Positions 36,197 through 46,526 are shown, counted from the first letter of the stretch. The stretch: 64,000 nucleotides of DNA from Diphasiastrum complanatum (GCA_029204225.1 CM055112.1:27673063-27737062), one strand, 5' to 3'. Made by a program: numbers and translations. Notes: generated by a model not told the origin, from the letters alone.

Positions 36197-38700
36197 ATGA
36201 CATTATATCATTTACGTGTGGATATCCCTATTGATTTGGCACCTTTGTAGAGAAGAGGAGGCAAAGGAATTCAAATATCTGTTGAGGATCGTTCTCGTTA
36301 CAGGGCAGAAGGAAAAAAAAAACTTGGATTTATGGATAGATGGAACATTATATCCACAAAATCCAAGCACTTTGACACATCCCACATTCTCTTCAATAAC
36401 TCATTTAGTTACATGGATATACAATGGGCATAGTGGATTACTAGGATATTGTGAAAGATTGTAGAACCATGGAAAACAACTTTATATGAATTAAGTCACT
36501 TTTAAGAAGGTGAGTTAATTTGGATATCATCTTATTGTTAGAATAGAGATTGTCATCTCCAAAAGACGTTAGAAGAAAATGAACAACTTAAAAAAAAATG
36601 AATCATTATAGAAGATAACAATCAATATCAAATCAGAACTAGAGCAAATGCAATCAATCTTACAGTCTATTCATATTGAAAACTTACAATTATTGAAAGA
36701 TGTGGATTTGGCAAAGAAAAAGGCTGAAAATAAGAAGCGAAAGCGACAAAGTTGCAAGGATATTCAAACGCTTTCAAAAGGAGGTTATCAAAATAGAAGG
36801 ATCCGTGCATTCAAGTAAGCATATTCTGATTTTTGTAAGTTTTTCAATGACATTTGGATTTAATTTCAACTATGGTGATATTCTGTTAACTATCTATTTT
36901 TTTTGCAGATCTGCATTAGTAGCTCCTCAGGATATTAAAGACAAAGCTTCACTAGGAATGTCATTGGGCACAATATTGACTTGCAAATCCACTGAGCGTA
37001 TCATGATGAACAATAGGATTTCAAATGTAAAGTGTAAAATAGTAGAGCCTTTGATGGTGGACATTCAAATTTTTTTAGATAAGACTATAGTTCAGGGTGC
37101 TTGTGATTTTGCAGGTATTAGCAGGGAAGCATATGCAACAATATTTAAACTAATTAGAGAAGCTTTTAAGCAAGTTCAAATTAGAAAAGTCCCAATCCCT
37201 AAGACATATCACTTGAAGAAAGAGAAGGATACATTAAACATAGGTATGCATAAGATCACTGGAACTCCATTTCATATTGAGGAGGTGTATGAAACTGATG
37301 GAAGATCGATATTCTATAATTCATCAAACAATTTATTTGTTGATCTAAATTACTTGCTGAGATACATTGTCACATTCTATGATATAACCTATGAGATGTG
37401 AATGGCAAAATAATCATAGTAATTAAGTTAGATCAGTCAGAAATTGTGAAAGGGCAGAAGATGGAGAGGGTTAGTATAACTCTCATGAATGGTGCTCTAT
37501 CACAAACAGAGAACCAAGAAGATTTCAGATTCAGTGTCCAGTTAGAAAATGATATATGGTGGTTGGCAACGTTTCAGGTAACTAGCCTCATTATTACATT
37601 ACATTCATTAAATAGTATTTATACATTGTAAACTAAGTCTGATTAATTCTTTGGACAGGTGCTGAAAGAGGATCATGATATATTATCATGGATATTCTCA
37701 AGGACATCTTATCCTAGGATCATCAAGGACCATATGGATGAAGGACTTCTCAATGTTCCAAGAGTTGGAGACTTCAATGTTGAATGGCACTTAGCAGATG
37801 ATTTGAAAACATTGAAATGTATGTATAATGTCTCTCACGGTGCTACATCAAAACACCCTTGTTTGTATTGCATGAAAATGGCAAAAGATGTAACTAGGAG
37901 TACATGAACTACTAGAGAATATGCAGATCCAAACTGGAAGCCTATGCTGCCTATCCCCTTAAAAAATGTGCATGTTTGCACTCTTCATGTAGAAGTTAGA
38001 TTAATAGAAAAGATCATTTATCTTCATATAGTTTTTGCTTGGAATACTAAGCCAACATCATTAGCAAAGGAAGCTATCTCTCGATCAGAAGATGTTTTAT
38101 CAAAAGCAGGACTCCATAAAGGACATGTCAAAATTTAAAAGATGAAAAACTCACGTCATTTTCTATCAAATCATACTGGTAAGGCTTCTAACATTCAACA
38201 CTCAGTCTGGACAGATATTATTGCTGCTAAGAAAAAAAAAACTCTGATATTGATAAGAAAGTTGTCCAAAGGACTTGTGTCGAGTTTGTTAATGCAGTAT
38301 CAAAAGCATGGGAAGAAGATCACATCACTCATTACATGGTTAGTATAAAATTTTCAAAATGCTTTTAAATTTTCATATATATTTAGATCCAAACATAAGA
38401 CTAACATTATGATTTTGACATATGCAGCACATACTAAGAGATCATATAGCATTTCTTGCAAATACATATGGAAGCTTGAGTGTATGGTCATCACAAGGGA
38501 TGAAGAAGTCACACTGGCAAGCACGAGCAACATTTCATCGAAATACACAACATGGAGAAACCAATGAAAAACGAAACTACATTTGTCAATTGTTTCAGTG
38601 GTTCTACCGCAGAGTTCAGATTCGACACATAACAAAGTCCACACAATACAACAAGTTTAGAAAAGCATGCAAGTTCATACAGGAAGCGAAAATTAGATGA
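36197..38700 (+). pseudogene. Four-exon transposase-like gene, unrecognised family, decayed
   Basis: Exons: about 36197-36814, 36909-37577, 37659-38338 and 38428-38700, joined by good GT-AG introns. Exon 1 gives MTLYHLRVDIPIDLAPL, then a Lys/Glu-rich coiled coil (LEENEQLKKK, ELEQMQSIL) and a basic stretch KKAENKKRKRQ, a likely nuclear localisation signal. Exons 2-3 have GQKMERVSITLMNGALS, HDILSWIFSRTSYPRI, FNVEWHLADDLKTLKCMYN, HPCLYCMKMAKD and VCTLHVEVRLIEKI. The last exon has VWSSQGMKKSHWQARATFH, RNTQHGETNEK and LFQWFYRR before a TGA. The C-x2-C and C-x2-H elements and the following E-rich blocks resemble transposase-type proteins found in scattered eukaryotes, but I cannot name the superfamily, nor identify D-D-E residues. 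At least eight stops (TAG, TAA, TGA) and about three frameshifts (near 36590, 37395 and 38235) show that it is dead. The surviving protein would be roughly 745 residues. Confidence 0.6.
36815..36908 (+). other. Intron 1 of the transposase-like gene
   Basis: Donor CAA|GTAAGC and acceptor TTTTTTTTGCAG|A follow plant consensus, and removal joins AFK to SALVAPQDIKD in phase. Introns of this quality in a relic imply the ancestor was transcribed by the host machinery. Confidence 0.75.
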
Positions 38701-38834
38701 TTGATGAGTAGAAAATCATCATTGTCATCAAATCATAACATGTTCAGAATTGCTTTGCAAATTCATTGAACAAGAGAGGAGAAATACCCAATGTAAATGT
38801 ATTGATTGTATTATACCAAAATACAAAGTGTCAA

Positions 38835-40323
38835 CTATTCATCATCAGATCTTGTATCAGATTCTATGGCAGTATTGTCATGAAGAAATTCTTTGCTAGC
38901 ATATGCATCTAATAGATGTGCATTATTCTTATTTTCACTAAGCTCAATATAAGTGGAATACAATGAATAATCCTTAAAGGAACATTCCCATCAGTAAAAC
39001 CTAAAATGTTCAAAACATAAGATCTTTTGACAAAAATGATATATTTATGTCCTCCTAGGTAAAATGATAAAGCTTTAACTGCCATTATAAGACTCTCCCC
39101 GACTAGGCTCAGCTTGGAATGAGCAATACAGATCTCATTCTTCAGGAAATGCCTAAGATAGTAGCCTAGTCCACTGTCCCTCTGGAACGAGGATGCGTGT
39201 TGTCTGAAACCACCTCGTCTCGCAGCAAAATCATCTATTATGAGAGCATCCTGGAATAGGAAATATGTTAGCAAAAACACATTCAGTGATTGAAAACATT
39301 CAAATGCAAGGAGGATTAAACACTTACACATTCTTCATCATCAGCAGCAACCAGATTAGGATGATCAATATAATGACCACGTCCTAAAGTGGAATTATTA
39401 GTGAAATGCATTAATGATGGACGAGGGAAGCCCACCTGGGATTGAAATGCCGTGAATTCTTCATCGGATGGTCTGCCTTGCCCATCCTCAACTATATTCG
39501 ATAAAGTCTTATTCAAGCATTCTTCACCGGTCATAAGTCCCTCCTCATCATCAAAATTAATACCAGCAACAAGGTCATCTGTTTCAAAATCTACAAAGTT
39601 GGAGAATTCGGAAATTGTGCCAGATAATAAACATAGAACCTCGTCCTCACGATAGTCAAAAAATTTACATAAATCAGTAGTAGCAAAATATACATTAATA
39701 TAATATACAGACAAATTGAAAAGACATTTTGCCTCCTCCATAGATTTGGATTCATCATCAATTGTATTTTGGCCAATGAAAGAATCCCGAAGAACATCAG
39801 TATTTACATCAATAAAGTCACTTTTCTTATCAAGAGTGTCGATAAGAAAGTAACTGATATCCTTAATAGCTGACTGAATAGAGGATGGTGCAAAAGGAGG
39901 GTCAGCAACAGAAACATCATCATCATCTGGGATCGGAACTAACAAGAAAAGTACGAAACCACTCTGAAATTCAACCAATCGACATTTCTTGCTGTAATAC
40001 GGACACATTGAACTGCTTTTCAAAAGATCAAACAATTTGGTAAACATTCTATCCAGTCTATGTCTGAAAGCTGAGAAGAAATGAACAAGATCAGTATAAT
40101 GCATGTACTGGAGTGGACCTATGGAGAAAACAGGCTTACTAAGTATATCTTTGAATCTGACATAATGGTCATAAAATACGTTAGAATTTGGTTGTGCAGT
40201 CCTAAAAACATGTAGATATGGCCTGAATAGAATGTGAAAATAGTCTAGGTTTTTAGTAATCCCAAATTCACTAAGAAATGAACTCAAGCTTGAATCTTGT
40301 GAGGATGATGAGGAAGAGGCCAT
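38835..40323 (-). pseudogene. Ser-rich acidic protein of unknown function, two exons
   Basis: I start the gene at the ATG at 40323 (MASSSSSSQDSSLSSFLSEF); the frame is open upstream to 40371, but that part consists of the promoter motif. Exon 1 (40323-39328) encodes about 332 residues with Phe/Tyr-rich blocks (YFHILFRPYLHVF, SIGPLQYMHYTDLVHFFSAF), acidic stretches (PDDDDVSVADPP, DDEEGLMTGEE) and no known domain. An intron (39327-39251; donor GTAAGT, acceptor TTCCAG) leads to exon 2, starting DALIIDDFAARRGGFRQ, then GLGYYLRHFLKNEICIAHSK, SLIMAVKALSFYL. A one-base frameshift near 38970 diverts the original frame, which would end with an acidic tail (IESDTRSDDE) and TAG at 38835. The basic patch followed by two helices in exon 2 faintly recalls a histone fold (H2A/H2B type), which I do not claim. 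It is divergently transcribed from the CENH3-like gene. Confidence 0.55.
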
Positions 40324-41099
40324 GGCAGTAACGTGAATATTGCACTTGTGCACGAGGGAGAACTGAACCAAAACTAACTATCAAGATGGCGCACAAGAGG
40401 GATATGTACGGCAGGCAGAATCCGAATATCGCACTTGTGTGCGAGTAGGTATAGAACGGAAGGCAATGAGCGTGCACAAGAGCGATATGTCGCGAATCGA
40501 GAATGAAAAAGATAAAAAATTAATCGGTTTTCATGACACGTGTCAAATTTCAATTGGACTACAGGCGCAGGCACGTGTGAGGTGACACCAACACACGTGT
40601 GAAATGACACCTACACACGTGTCGTGTATTCATTCGTTTGCTCGACAACACATGTCGCTCTCGCATAGATCGTACAAATCTCACACGTGTAATGTGACAG
40701 AGTGACACGTGTCGCTCTAGCATTTGTCCGTACAACTCCCACACGTGTGACATGAGTTCTTTCATACGTGCGAACCGCAATATAAAATCACAAACTTCGA
40801 TGAATTTTTTTCACTTTTTTTTAGGCTCCGCATATGGCACTTGTGCGCGTCTTTCACAATCAAAATTCCTCCTACCGCCTTCCATGCGCACAGGTTCGAT
40901 ACGTCTGCCTACGTGTCACCCCATATCGCACTTGTGCGTCTTTCCTCAAAACTAATCATTCTCTCTGATATTTGGCTCGCACAGGTCCGATATACTGTAC
41001 ATTCTGTCCGTACATATCGGTCCTCTGCGAGTTCTTTATCACCCCTCCCTGCTCATCCTAACTGTCATGCACAAGTCCGCTATCACATAGTACACGTCC
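40324..41099. promoter_or_regulatory. Bidirectional intergenic region with repeated motifs
   Basis: Two motif sets occur between the divergent genes. Motif 1, close to ATATCGCACTTGTGCG, is forward at 40337-40356, 40426-40445, 40832-40849 and 40923-40938, and inverted or diverged at 40389-40405 (GCGCACAAGAGGGATAT), 40472-40488 (GTGCACAAGAGCGATAT), 40886-40903, 40979-40992 and 41067-41083. It clusters in the 170 bases next to the minus-strand gene and the 270 bases next to the plus-strand gene. Motif 2, a CACGTGT/ACACGTG core (G-box-like), occurs about eight times in the middle (40535-40750). The outer motifs could bind an element-encoded protein and the inner ones host bZIP or bHLH factors; both roles are inference. 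Confidence 0.7.
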
Positions 41100-42845
41100 A
41101 TGGATAGGAGAAAGCAGACAAGGAGGGACTTCTTCTCTCTCGGCTCATCCTCATCCCCTACGGTTGCCATCACACCACCCGCTAGACCTAGAACGCGCAA
41201 CCGCAGCAGGTGGCTCTCTGAGATACGCAAGTATCAGAGATCAACAGCTCTGTTGATCCCAAGAGCTGCATTCTACCGTGCTGTCTAGAACATAATAAGA
41301 AATGATCTTGGACAGCTGGTTAGATTCACACCCAGTGCTCTTCAGTGCCTTTAGGAGGCTGCTGGAGATTACATTAGTCTTTTTTTTTAGGATTCTTTTT
41401 TGCTTGCCATCCATTCCAAGAGGGTTACCATAATGCCCAAGGATTTTCAGCTCATGAAGAGGATGAGAGATAGGTACTGTAGGTTACATATATCTCAGCC
41501 TGCTGCTCCTAGACCAACTCTTGTAGATAGGACTGATCTTCCTACGAAGCATCCTAGGAAGCAGACAGCCCCCAAGCGTGCTCCTAAGAAAGTGAAGCCT
41601 AACCCTCCAAATTCTATGAAGCCTAACCCGGAATCCATTGTAGATAACGCTGCTGTTGATAATGTTGTAAATATAGCTACATCTATTTTGGATACCCCTT
41701 CAATTGCTATAGATACTACACATCCACATCCACCTCCTCCTCCAAATTTTTATACATATATAGATTCGGATGATTATCTTCAATTTGAGAAAGACATATC
41801 TGATGCTATAGATACTATTGGTACTCCCTTTTGCTTTAGACTAGATGCAGTTGATTTTAGTATTAATTTTAGACTTATAGATTGCTTGGATTGCAAAGTC
41901 AGACGGGCTCCTATCAGTGATCCTGTGATAGAGTCCGGGCTCACACTCTTGCAATATGACATTGCAAGAGATTCATCAAATGACTTGCTGGTGCTGAGTA
42001 ACTTTCTGCTTCAGGCCTTCAAAGAGAACAATGACACATTGTCACAGTTTTTGACTAGTAAATTCACACCAGCAACAAAGTATTTGCTCATACCTTATCA
42101 TACGAAGTAAGATATATTAAATGCTTCTTGTTGTTTTATGCATTAACATTGGCATTGTCAATGGAAATAGTTCTCAGAATTGCAACTAAAAAAATTTCAA
42201 TCTTATTTTGCAGTGACCACTGGAGTTTAAACCAGATCTCTATTAAAAGATCTGTAAATAATATTATTAAAGGTTTTTGTGTCAAGATGAATTCGGTGAG
42301 AAATACGCATAAGGATGTAGATATGTACCTTCCATATCTAAGTAAATATATTCCTACAGACGTTTCCCATTCCGTGGATTGGCAGATCATCAGTTTGGAG
42401 GTAAATTTTGTCTTTCTTAATAGCATTTTGAAATCAGTATTCTAATGAAATATTTTCAATCTAATTCATTCTGTTTCATAATTGATTTCTTGTGTGCTGA
42501 ATTATTTTGCAGTCACCCCAGCAAAATGATTCATTCACCTGTGGGTGGTACAATGCCAAGTTATTTTTAGACTGATTCGTCCTTTAACAAGATGTTGATA
42601 TTTCTAAGGTAATAAATTCTGTTTATTCTTATTTTGGAATCATGATTAGTTTTCTATTATGGTGATGTTTTTGGCCATTACTAATACATGAATGTTCTAT
42701 TTTGCAATTTACACTTCCTGAGTACACATCAAGCCAGGTGTACAAATTTAGACAAGAAATTATCCTGAGTATACTGGCTAGGGCAAGGCTTCAGCCTCCC
42801 ATTATTGATGATGGTGCAAAGGATGATGTAGTTATACTAAATTAA
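41100..42845 (+). pseudogene. CENH3-like histone H3 fused to Ulp1/SENP-type protease
   Basis: Exons: 41100-42106, 42214-42400, 42513-42608, 42708-42845; about 476 codons. The N-terminus MDRRKQTRRD echoes the H3 tail (KQT conserved), followed by a Ser/Pro/Arg-rich tail. The histone fold follows: WLSEIRKYQRSTALLIPRAA (alpha-N), a loop 1 one residue longer than in H3, FTPSALQCL*EAAGDYI (alpha 2) and AIHSKRVTIMPKDFQL (alpha 3). T-x-x-A-L, EAA-x-DY, D-S-x-L-x-AIH and KDF-x-L resemble CENH3 more than canonical H3. A basic Pro-rich linker (KQTAPKRAPKKVKP) leads to a C48 peptidase-like domain: YLLIPYH then DHWSL (catalytic His), MNSVRN where D-S is expected (Asp changed to Asn) and PQQNDSFTCGWY (Gln and Cys retained). 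Three TAG stops interrupt the histone fold (41286, 41352, 41391), TGA and TAA stops follow in exon 3, and the last acceptor is CAA instead of CAG. Histones package DNA and Ulp1-type proteases cleave SUMO; a joint role is inference. Confidence 0.75.
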
Positions 42846-42985
42846 GATAAAAAAAAAATATAGATAGCATAGAACAAAAATACATGTATAGACTTCATAG
42901 AAAGATATACATTGATATATCAAATGTTGCTCCAGTTTATAGATTTGGGAGCACAAAATACATGTATAGATGCCCAACTTGGGCT
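42846..42985. other. Right flank of the cluster and junction to Copia
   Basis: The text contains two similar words, AACAAAAATACATGTATAGA (42872) and CACAAAATACATGTATAGA (42952), about 80 bases apart. From about 42986 the minus strand reads Copia family 2 integrase. No inverted terminal repeat was found to pair with the left flank. Confidence 0.35.
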
Positions 42986-44898
42986 TTCATTCCACGATCA
43001 TTGCAGAAATCAGTGAATCGGTTTGAGATGTATTCTCCACCCCGATCAATTCTGATCTGCTTCACCTTGTTTCATGTGCATCTTTCTGTCCAATTCACAT
43101 ACTCTGTAAATTTGTTAAATGCATCTGATTTATTGTGAATGAAATAGACTCTGGCAAACTTACTGTGATCATCAATAAAGGTGATATAATATTTTGAGCC
43201 TCCTACTGAGATCACGTTGAAAGGTTCACAGATGTCTAAATGTACTAGCTCCAGAATCTATGTCGTTCTATAGGAGTCCTTGACAAAAGGAGTACGTGAC
43301 ATCTTACCCTTTATACATACATCACAGGTCATCGAACTGGTTGCATTCGAGATGCTCACCCCTATGATTGCTCCATGATGGCTTGCTTGATATAGTGTTA
43401 TTGAATTCATATGGCATAGTCTCCTGTGCCATAGAATGTCTGATGAATCATCATGGGTTTGATGCACGTGATCTGTAGGTAGGCGTATCTTCAAGTGATA
43501 CAGGTTGTCTTTTCTTCTACCTTGAGTAATCACTGTACTGGTGTCTTCATCAACAACATTGCATGCTTCGTCTGAGAACGTCACACACATCCCTGCATCA
43601 GCTATTCTTGCCACTAATAGCAAGTCCTGCTGCAGCATAGGCATGAATAGAACATCTTCGAGCCGTCTATCTCTGTCGTTAATGTTGGGCCATAGTGAAC
43701 CAATACCATTCACTTGATGCTTTGATCTGTCTCCAAGAATAGTAAATCTTGATGGATCTGCACTTCGGAAATCAGACATTATCTGTCTTGATGTAACAAA
43801 GTGCGAGGTAGCTTCTGAATCAAGGATTACCTCCTGTGTGTCAGGTGTTGATACTGCACACATGTTTGCATAGATGTAGGCGGTCGAATTTCTGTGATTC
43901 GATCTTTCTTCGCCCATCTTTGAGCTCTCTGGCTCCTCGACATAGGATGAACTATTATTGTTCTCCTGTCTGCTTTGAGCTTGTTTGTTTCTTGGGTTCT
44001 GGTGGCAATCCATGGCTGCATGACCCTTCTTATGACAGTGAATACACTCAATTTTTGGAATTAGCCAACACAAATCGACAGTATGTCCTTCGCGTTTGCA
44101 TCTCACGCAGGTCTTCTTGTCTCTGCTCTATTGTTTTGACCTTCCTTTGTTCTTCCATTTGCCTTTACTGACTCCTTCTGCTTGCTGATCTCGATCATAC
44201 TTTCGGTCTGACTTCCTCTTAGGCTTGAATTTCTTCTTAGTCTTTTCTTTGTTGCTGTAAAGAGCTTGGTCATAAGCATCCTTGTGATCAAGGTGCTCTC
44301 GAGCATCGACTTCTTCTCAAATCTCGACAACTGCCTTTTCGAGTGTCATAGTAGGATCCTTTGCTAGCAGCGTTCTGGTTGTCTAAAAGGATCTTGGTAA
44401 GGCTCTCAACAGATAGGTAAGCTGCTTTTCTACTGATACTGCATTCTCTGCTCCGGAATTGTGTAATGAAAGAAACAGATCATTCATCTTTTTGATAAAG
44501 GATGTGAGGTCTTTGCCATCCCATTACAGGTTTGTCAGCTGATCTTCAAGAAGCATGATCTGATTGCGTGATTTCGTCTGAAATCTTATGAGTAAAGTAT
44601 CTCACGTCTCTTTTGCTTTAGAGAGTGTAGTCAGGTTTTGATCCAGGCTATCCTCGATGGATGATGACAACACGGCTACTGCCTTGTCATTCTTCTCTCT
44701 CCATTTGCGTAGCTCCTTGCCTGTAGTTGTAGGCATCTCCTCGGTGCCATCTACCCAGGGAAATAATCCTTCTCCCTTTAGTATAAGAGAGGTCTTAACC
44801 TTCCATGCTAGGAAGTTAGATCCTGATGAGTCGAAGATTGTACAGATTTTTGATTGTATACTGCTTATTGAAGTCATTGTTGTGAATTGTGTTCTCAC
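42986..44898 (-). pseudogene. Copia family 2 Gag-protease-integrase (minus strand)
   Basis: From 44898 down: Gag start (MTSISSIQSKICTIFDSSGS, LSSSIEDSLDQNLTTLSK), a degraded middle, a basic segment, two zinc knuckles (CRRCKREG-type, first partly lost, and CIHCHKKGHAAMDC), then protease (VILDSEATSHFVTSRQ, with E replacing the G of D-S-G), pre-integrase (ILWHRRLCHMNSITLYQ, CDVCIKGKMSRTPF), and the integrase up to K-Q-I-R-I-D-R-G-G-E-Y at about 43000. It then stops at the junction with the unusual cluster. The same family as 57925-59660 and 62767 onward; this copy has a 282-codon open frame (44106-43258). Confidence 0.88.
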
Positions 44899-44976
44899 TT
44901 GTTAATGGTTCTTTGTCTTGAATGTTTTGCCTCCTCCTGGATCTGATAGCTTTGTGGCTATGTCAGACTATGATTG

Positions 44977-45068
44977 GCTCTAATACCACTGATGAGTTCA
45001 GAAATGTCAAGAACGCTCTGATACCACTGATGCAGTCAGAAACATCAAGAACACTCTGATACCACTGA
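44977..45068 (-). repeat. Three tandem copies of the primer-binding site region
   Basis: A 38-base unit containing GCTCTGATACCACTGATG occurs at 44977-45014, 45015-45052 and, in part, from 45053 to the LTR start. On the minus strand each contains TGGTATCAGAGC or a one-base variant, the initiator-tRNA primer site. Copies 1 and 2 also share the following CAGAAA-x-x-TCAAGAAC text. Confidence 0.8.
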
Positions 45069-45688
45069 TGCAGAAATTTTGCAAATCTATCAGGCTCTAT
45101 AACAAAACGAAACTTGAACGAGCTCTGATAGTCGCGAATGAAAGTAATTCGGATGGAGTTTGGATATGATTGATGGTCATTGCCTGCTATATCATTCCTA
45201 CAATCCTCCAGAAAGTAGATAGACATTGCTGACCTACGTTATAAATTAGTTCAACATTCAACAAGATTGAACCAATGTGTGGAATAGATAAGACAACTAA
45301 ATGAGATACACGAGCAATAGCAGACAGTAATTCATTCGAGATCAGACAAGATTTAGAATGATATGTGCATAACAACTACAATATCATCTATTGATCTTCT
45401 TTATTTCAAGCATTGTGTGATAGACTCACACAGCACATTGACATGAGAGAAGTTGTGTTCTCCCACAAACAGTGTCTCGCTTACTAGCGGACTTCTTGGA
45501 TCTCTGTGGATCCTGCTTACAAAATTGTCTCGTTCACAGACGAACTTCTTTTTTTATATTCTCTATTTTCTACTTTTTATGCATCTAGCAAATTGCATAT
45601 ATTCAGAGTAGCATATCTGATTAGATAGATTAAACAATCTATAACTAATCATGGATTACAAGAGTGGTGGGTTAGGCACGTCCTAACG
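45069..45688 (-). repeat. LTR of Copia family 2 (minus strand)
   Basis: The left end TGCAGAAATTTTGC adjoins the primer site and the right end matches the inverted LTR start TGTTAGGACGTGCC seen at 61884. Segments such as AACGTAGGTCAGCAATGTC and the GATTGTAGGAATGATATAGC block are shared with the LTR at 61884-62650. About 620 bp. RNase H of the same family lies outside it. Confidence 0.8.
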
Positions 45689-45810
45689 CTCTTTTGTTGA
45701 CGTCATCATATCAGATCATGGATCTGTACTTTATGGTACTCGTTTGATTTTTTTGATCTTCTGGAGCGTGAAGGGTTTTGTGTTGCGAACATTTTTCTTT
45801 CGCGAACATT

Positions 45811-46128
45811 TCACTTTCGTGTCTTTTCGTCAAATTGGGAGTTGAGAGCTAGCAGAGCTTTGGTAACAGAAAAATTTTGTTTCTTCAGCTCCCTCTCAAA
45901 GCGTGATAGCTTGATGACTCCAAGACTGCTCCTTTGTTTCTCGAATAGACCTTTGTCTAAGGCCTTTGTGAAAATGTCAACAACCATCTCTCTCGTTCCA
46001 GTGAAGGTAGTCTGCAGCTTCTTCTTCTTGATCAAATCTCTTATCAAGTGGTATTTGATTGCAATGTGTTTCATCCTTGAGTGAAACACGAGATCATTTG
46101 TGAGATGTATTGCGGATGTATTATCCAT
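45811..46128 (-). pseudogene. Copia family 2 RNase H C-terminus
   Basis: The minus strand encodes DNTSAIHLTNDLVFHSRMKH, IKYHLIRDLIKKKKL and VDIFTKALDKGLFEKQR, which are the RNase H and C-terminal polyprotein motifs of Copia, followed by a variable tail (VTKALLALNSQFDEK). It sits upstream, in its own transcription direction, of an LTR and a Gag of the same family, so this is the 3' end of one element joined through one LTR to the 5' end of another. Confidence 0.85.
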
Positions 46129-46526
46129 CTACAGACTGTATTAATGGTTGTAAGACCCCAAACTCATACTAGAGGCACAAAGGACCACTATAAATAGCTA
46201 ACCTAGTGCTAAGTTTGGAGGCTATTCTACATTTGTCATTTTTGAACTCTATGTGTTCTTGGAGCTTCTCTTTGAGAGCTTTCATGTGTCTAAAATCACA
46301 TGAGAGCTTTGATCATGCTCTAGATTCAAACCAAATGTATGGAATGATCAATAATGATAAAGAATGCTATCTTACTTTGTACATGTCTAATTCGCTGAAG
46401 ATTTTCTAATTTTATCTATTTTCTTGATTTCTTGTTTTGCCATGCTAATTTGATTCTTAAGAATGGATTAGATGTTTGAATGCTATAGCACATGATAAAG
46501 GCAACTTCGTTCTCAAGAGTTTGATT

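Noticed and set aside
36197..38700. RAG1/Transib-type transposase
   Set aside because: I looked for the expected catalytic surroundings and found none that I could defend.
38909..39250. Definite H2B-like histone in exon 2 of the minus-strand gene
   Set aside because: Only the first two putative helices look suggestive; the second helix is too short and the third is not aligned. I keep it as a weak possibility only.
41100..41470. Host histone H3 pseudogene unrelated to its surroundings
   Set aside because: The reading frame continues from the histone fold for another 200 codons into the protease domain with a consistent frame, so it is part of a larger gene, not a retroposed H3 copy.
41100..42110. 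Three in-frame TAG codons in the histone region as a recoded stop (Gln)
   Set aside because: TGA and TAA stops also interrupt later exons and the transposase-like gene next to it, frameshifts are present in the neighbours, and plant nuclear genes use the standard code. Decay is the simpler reading.
35746..42990. Terminal inverted repeats bounding the cluster
   Set aside because: I compared both flanks by eye and found only direct repeats within each flank, so no boundaries are claimed.
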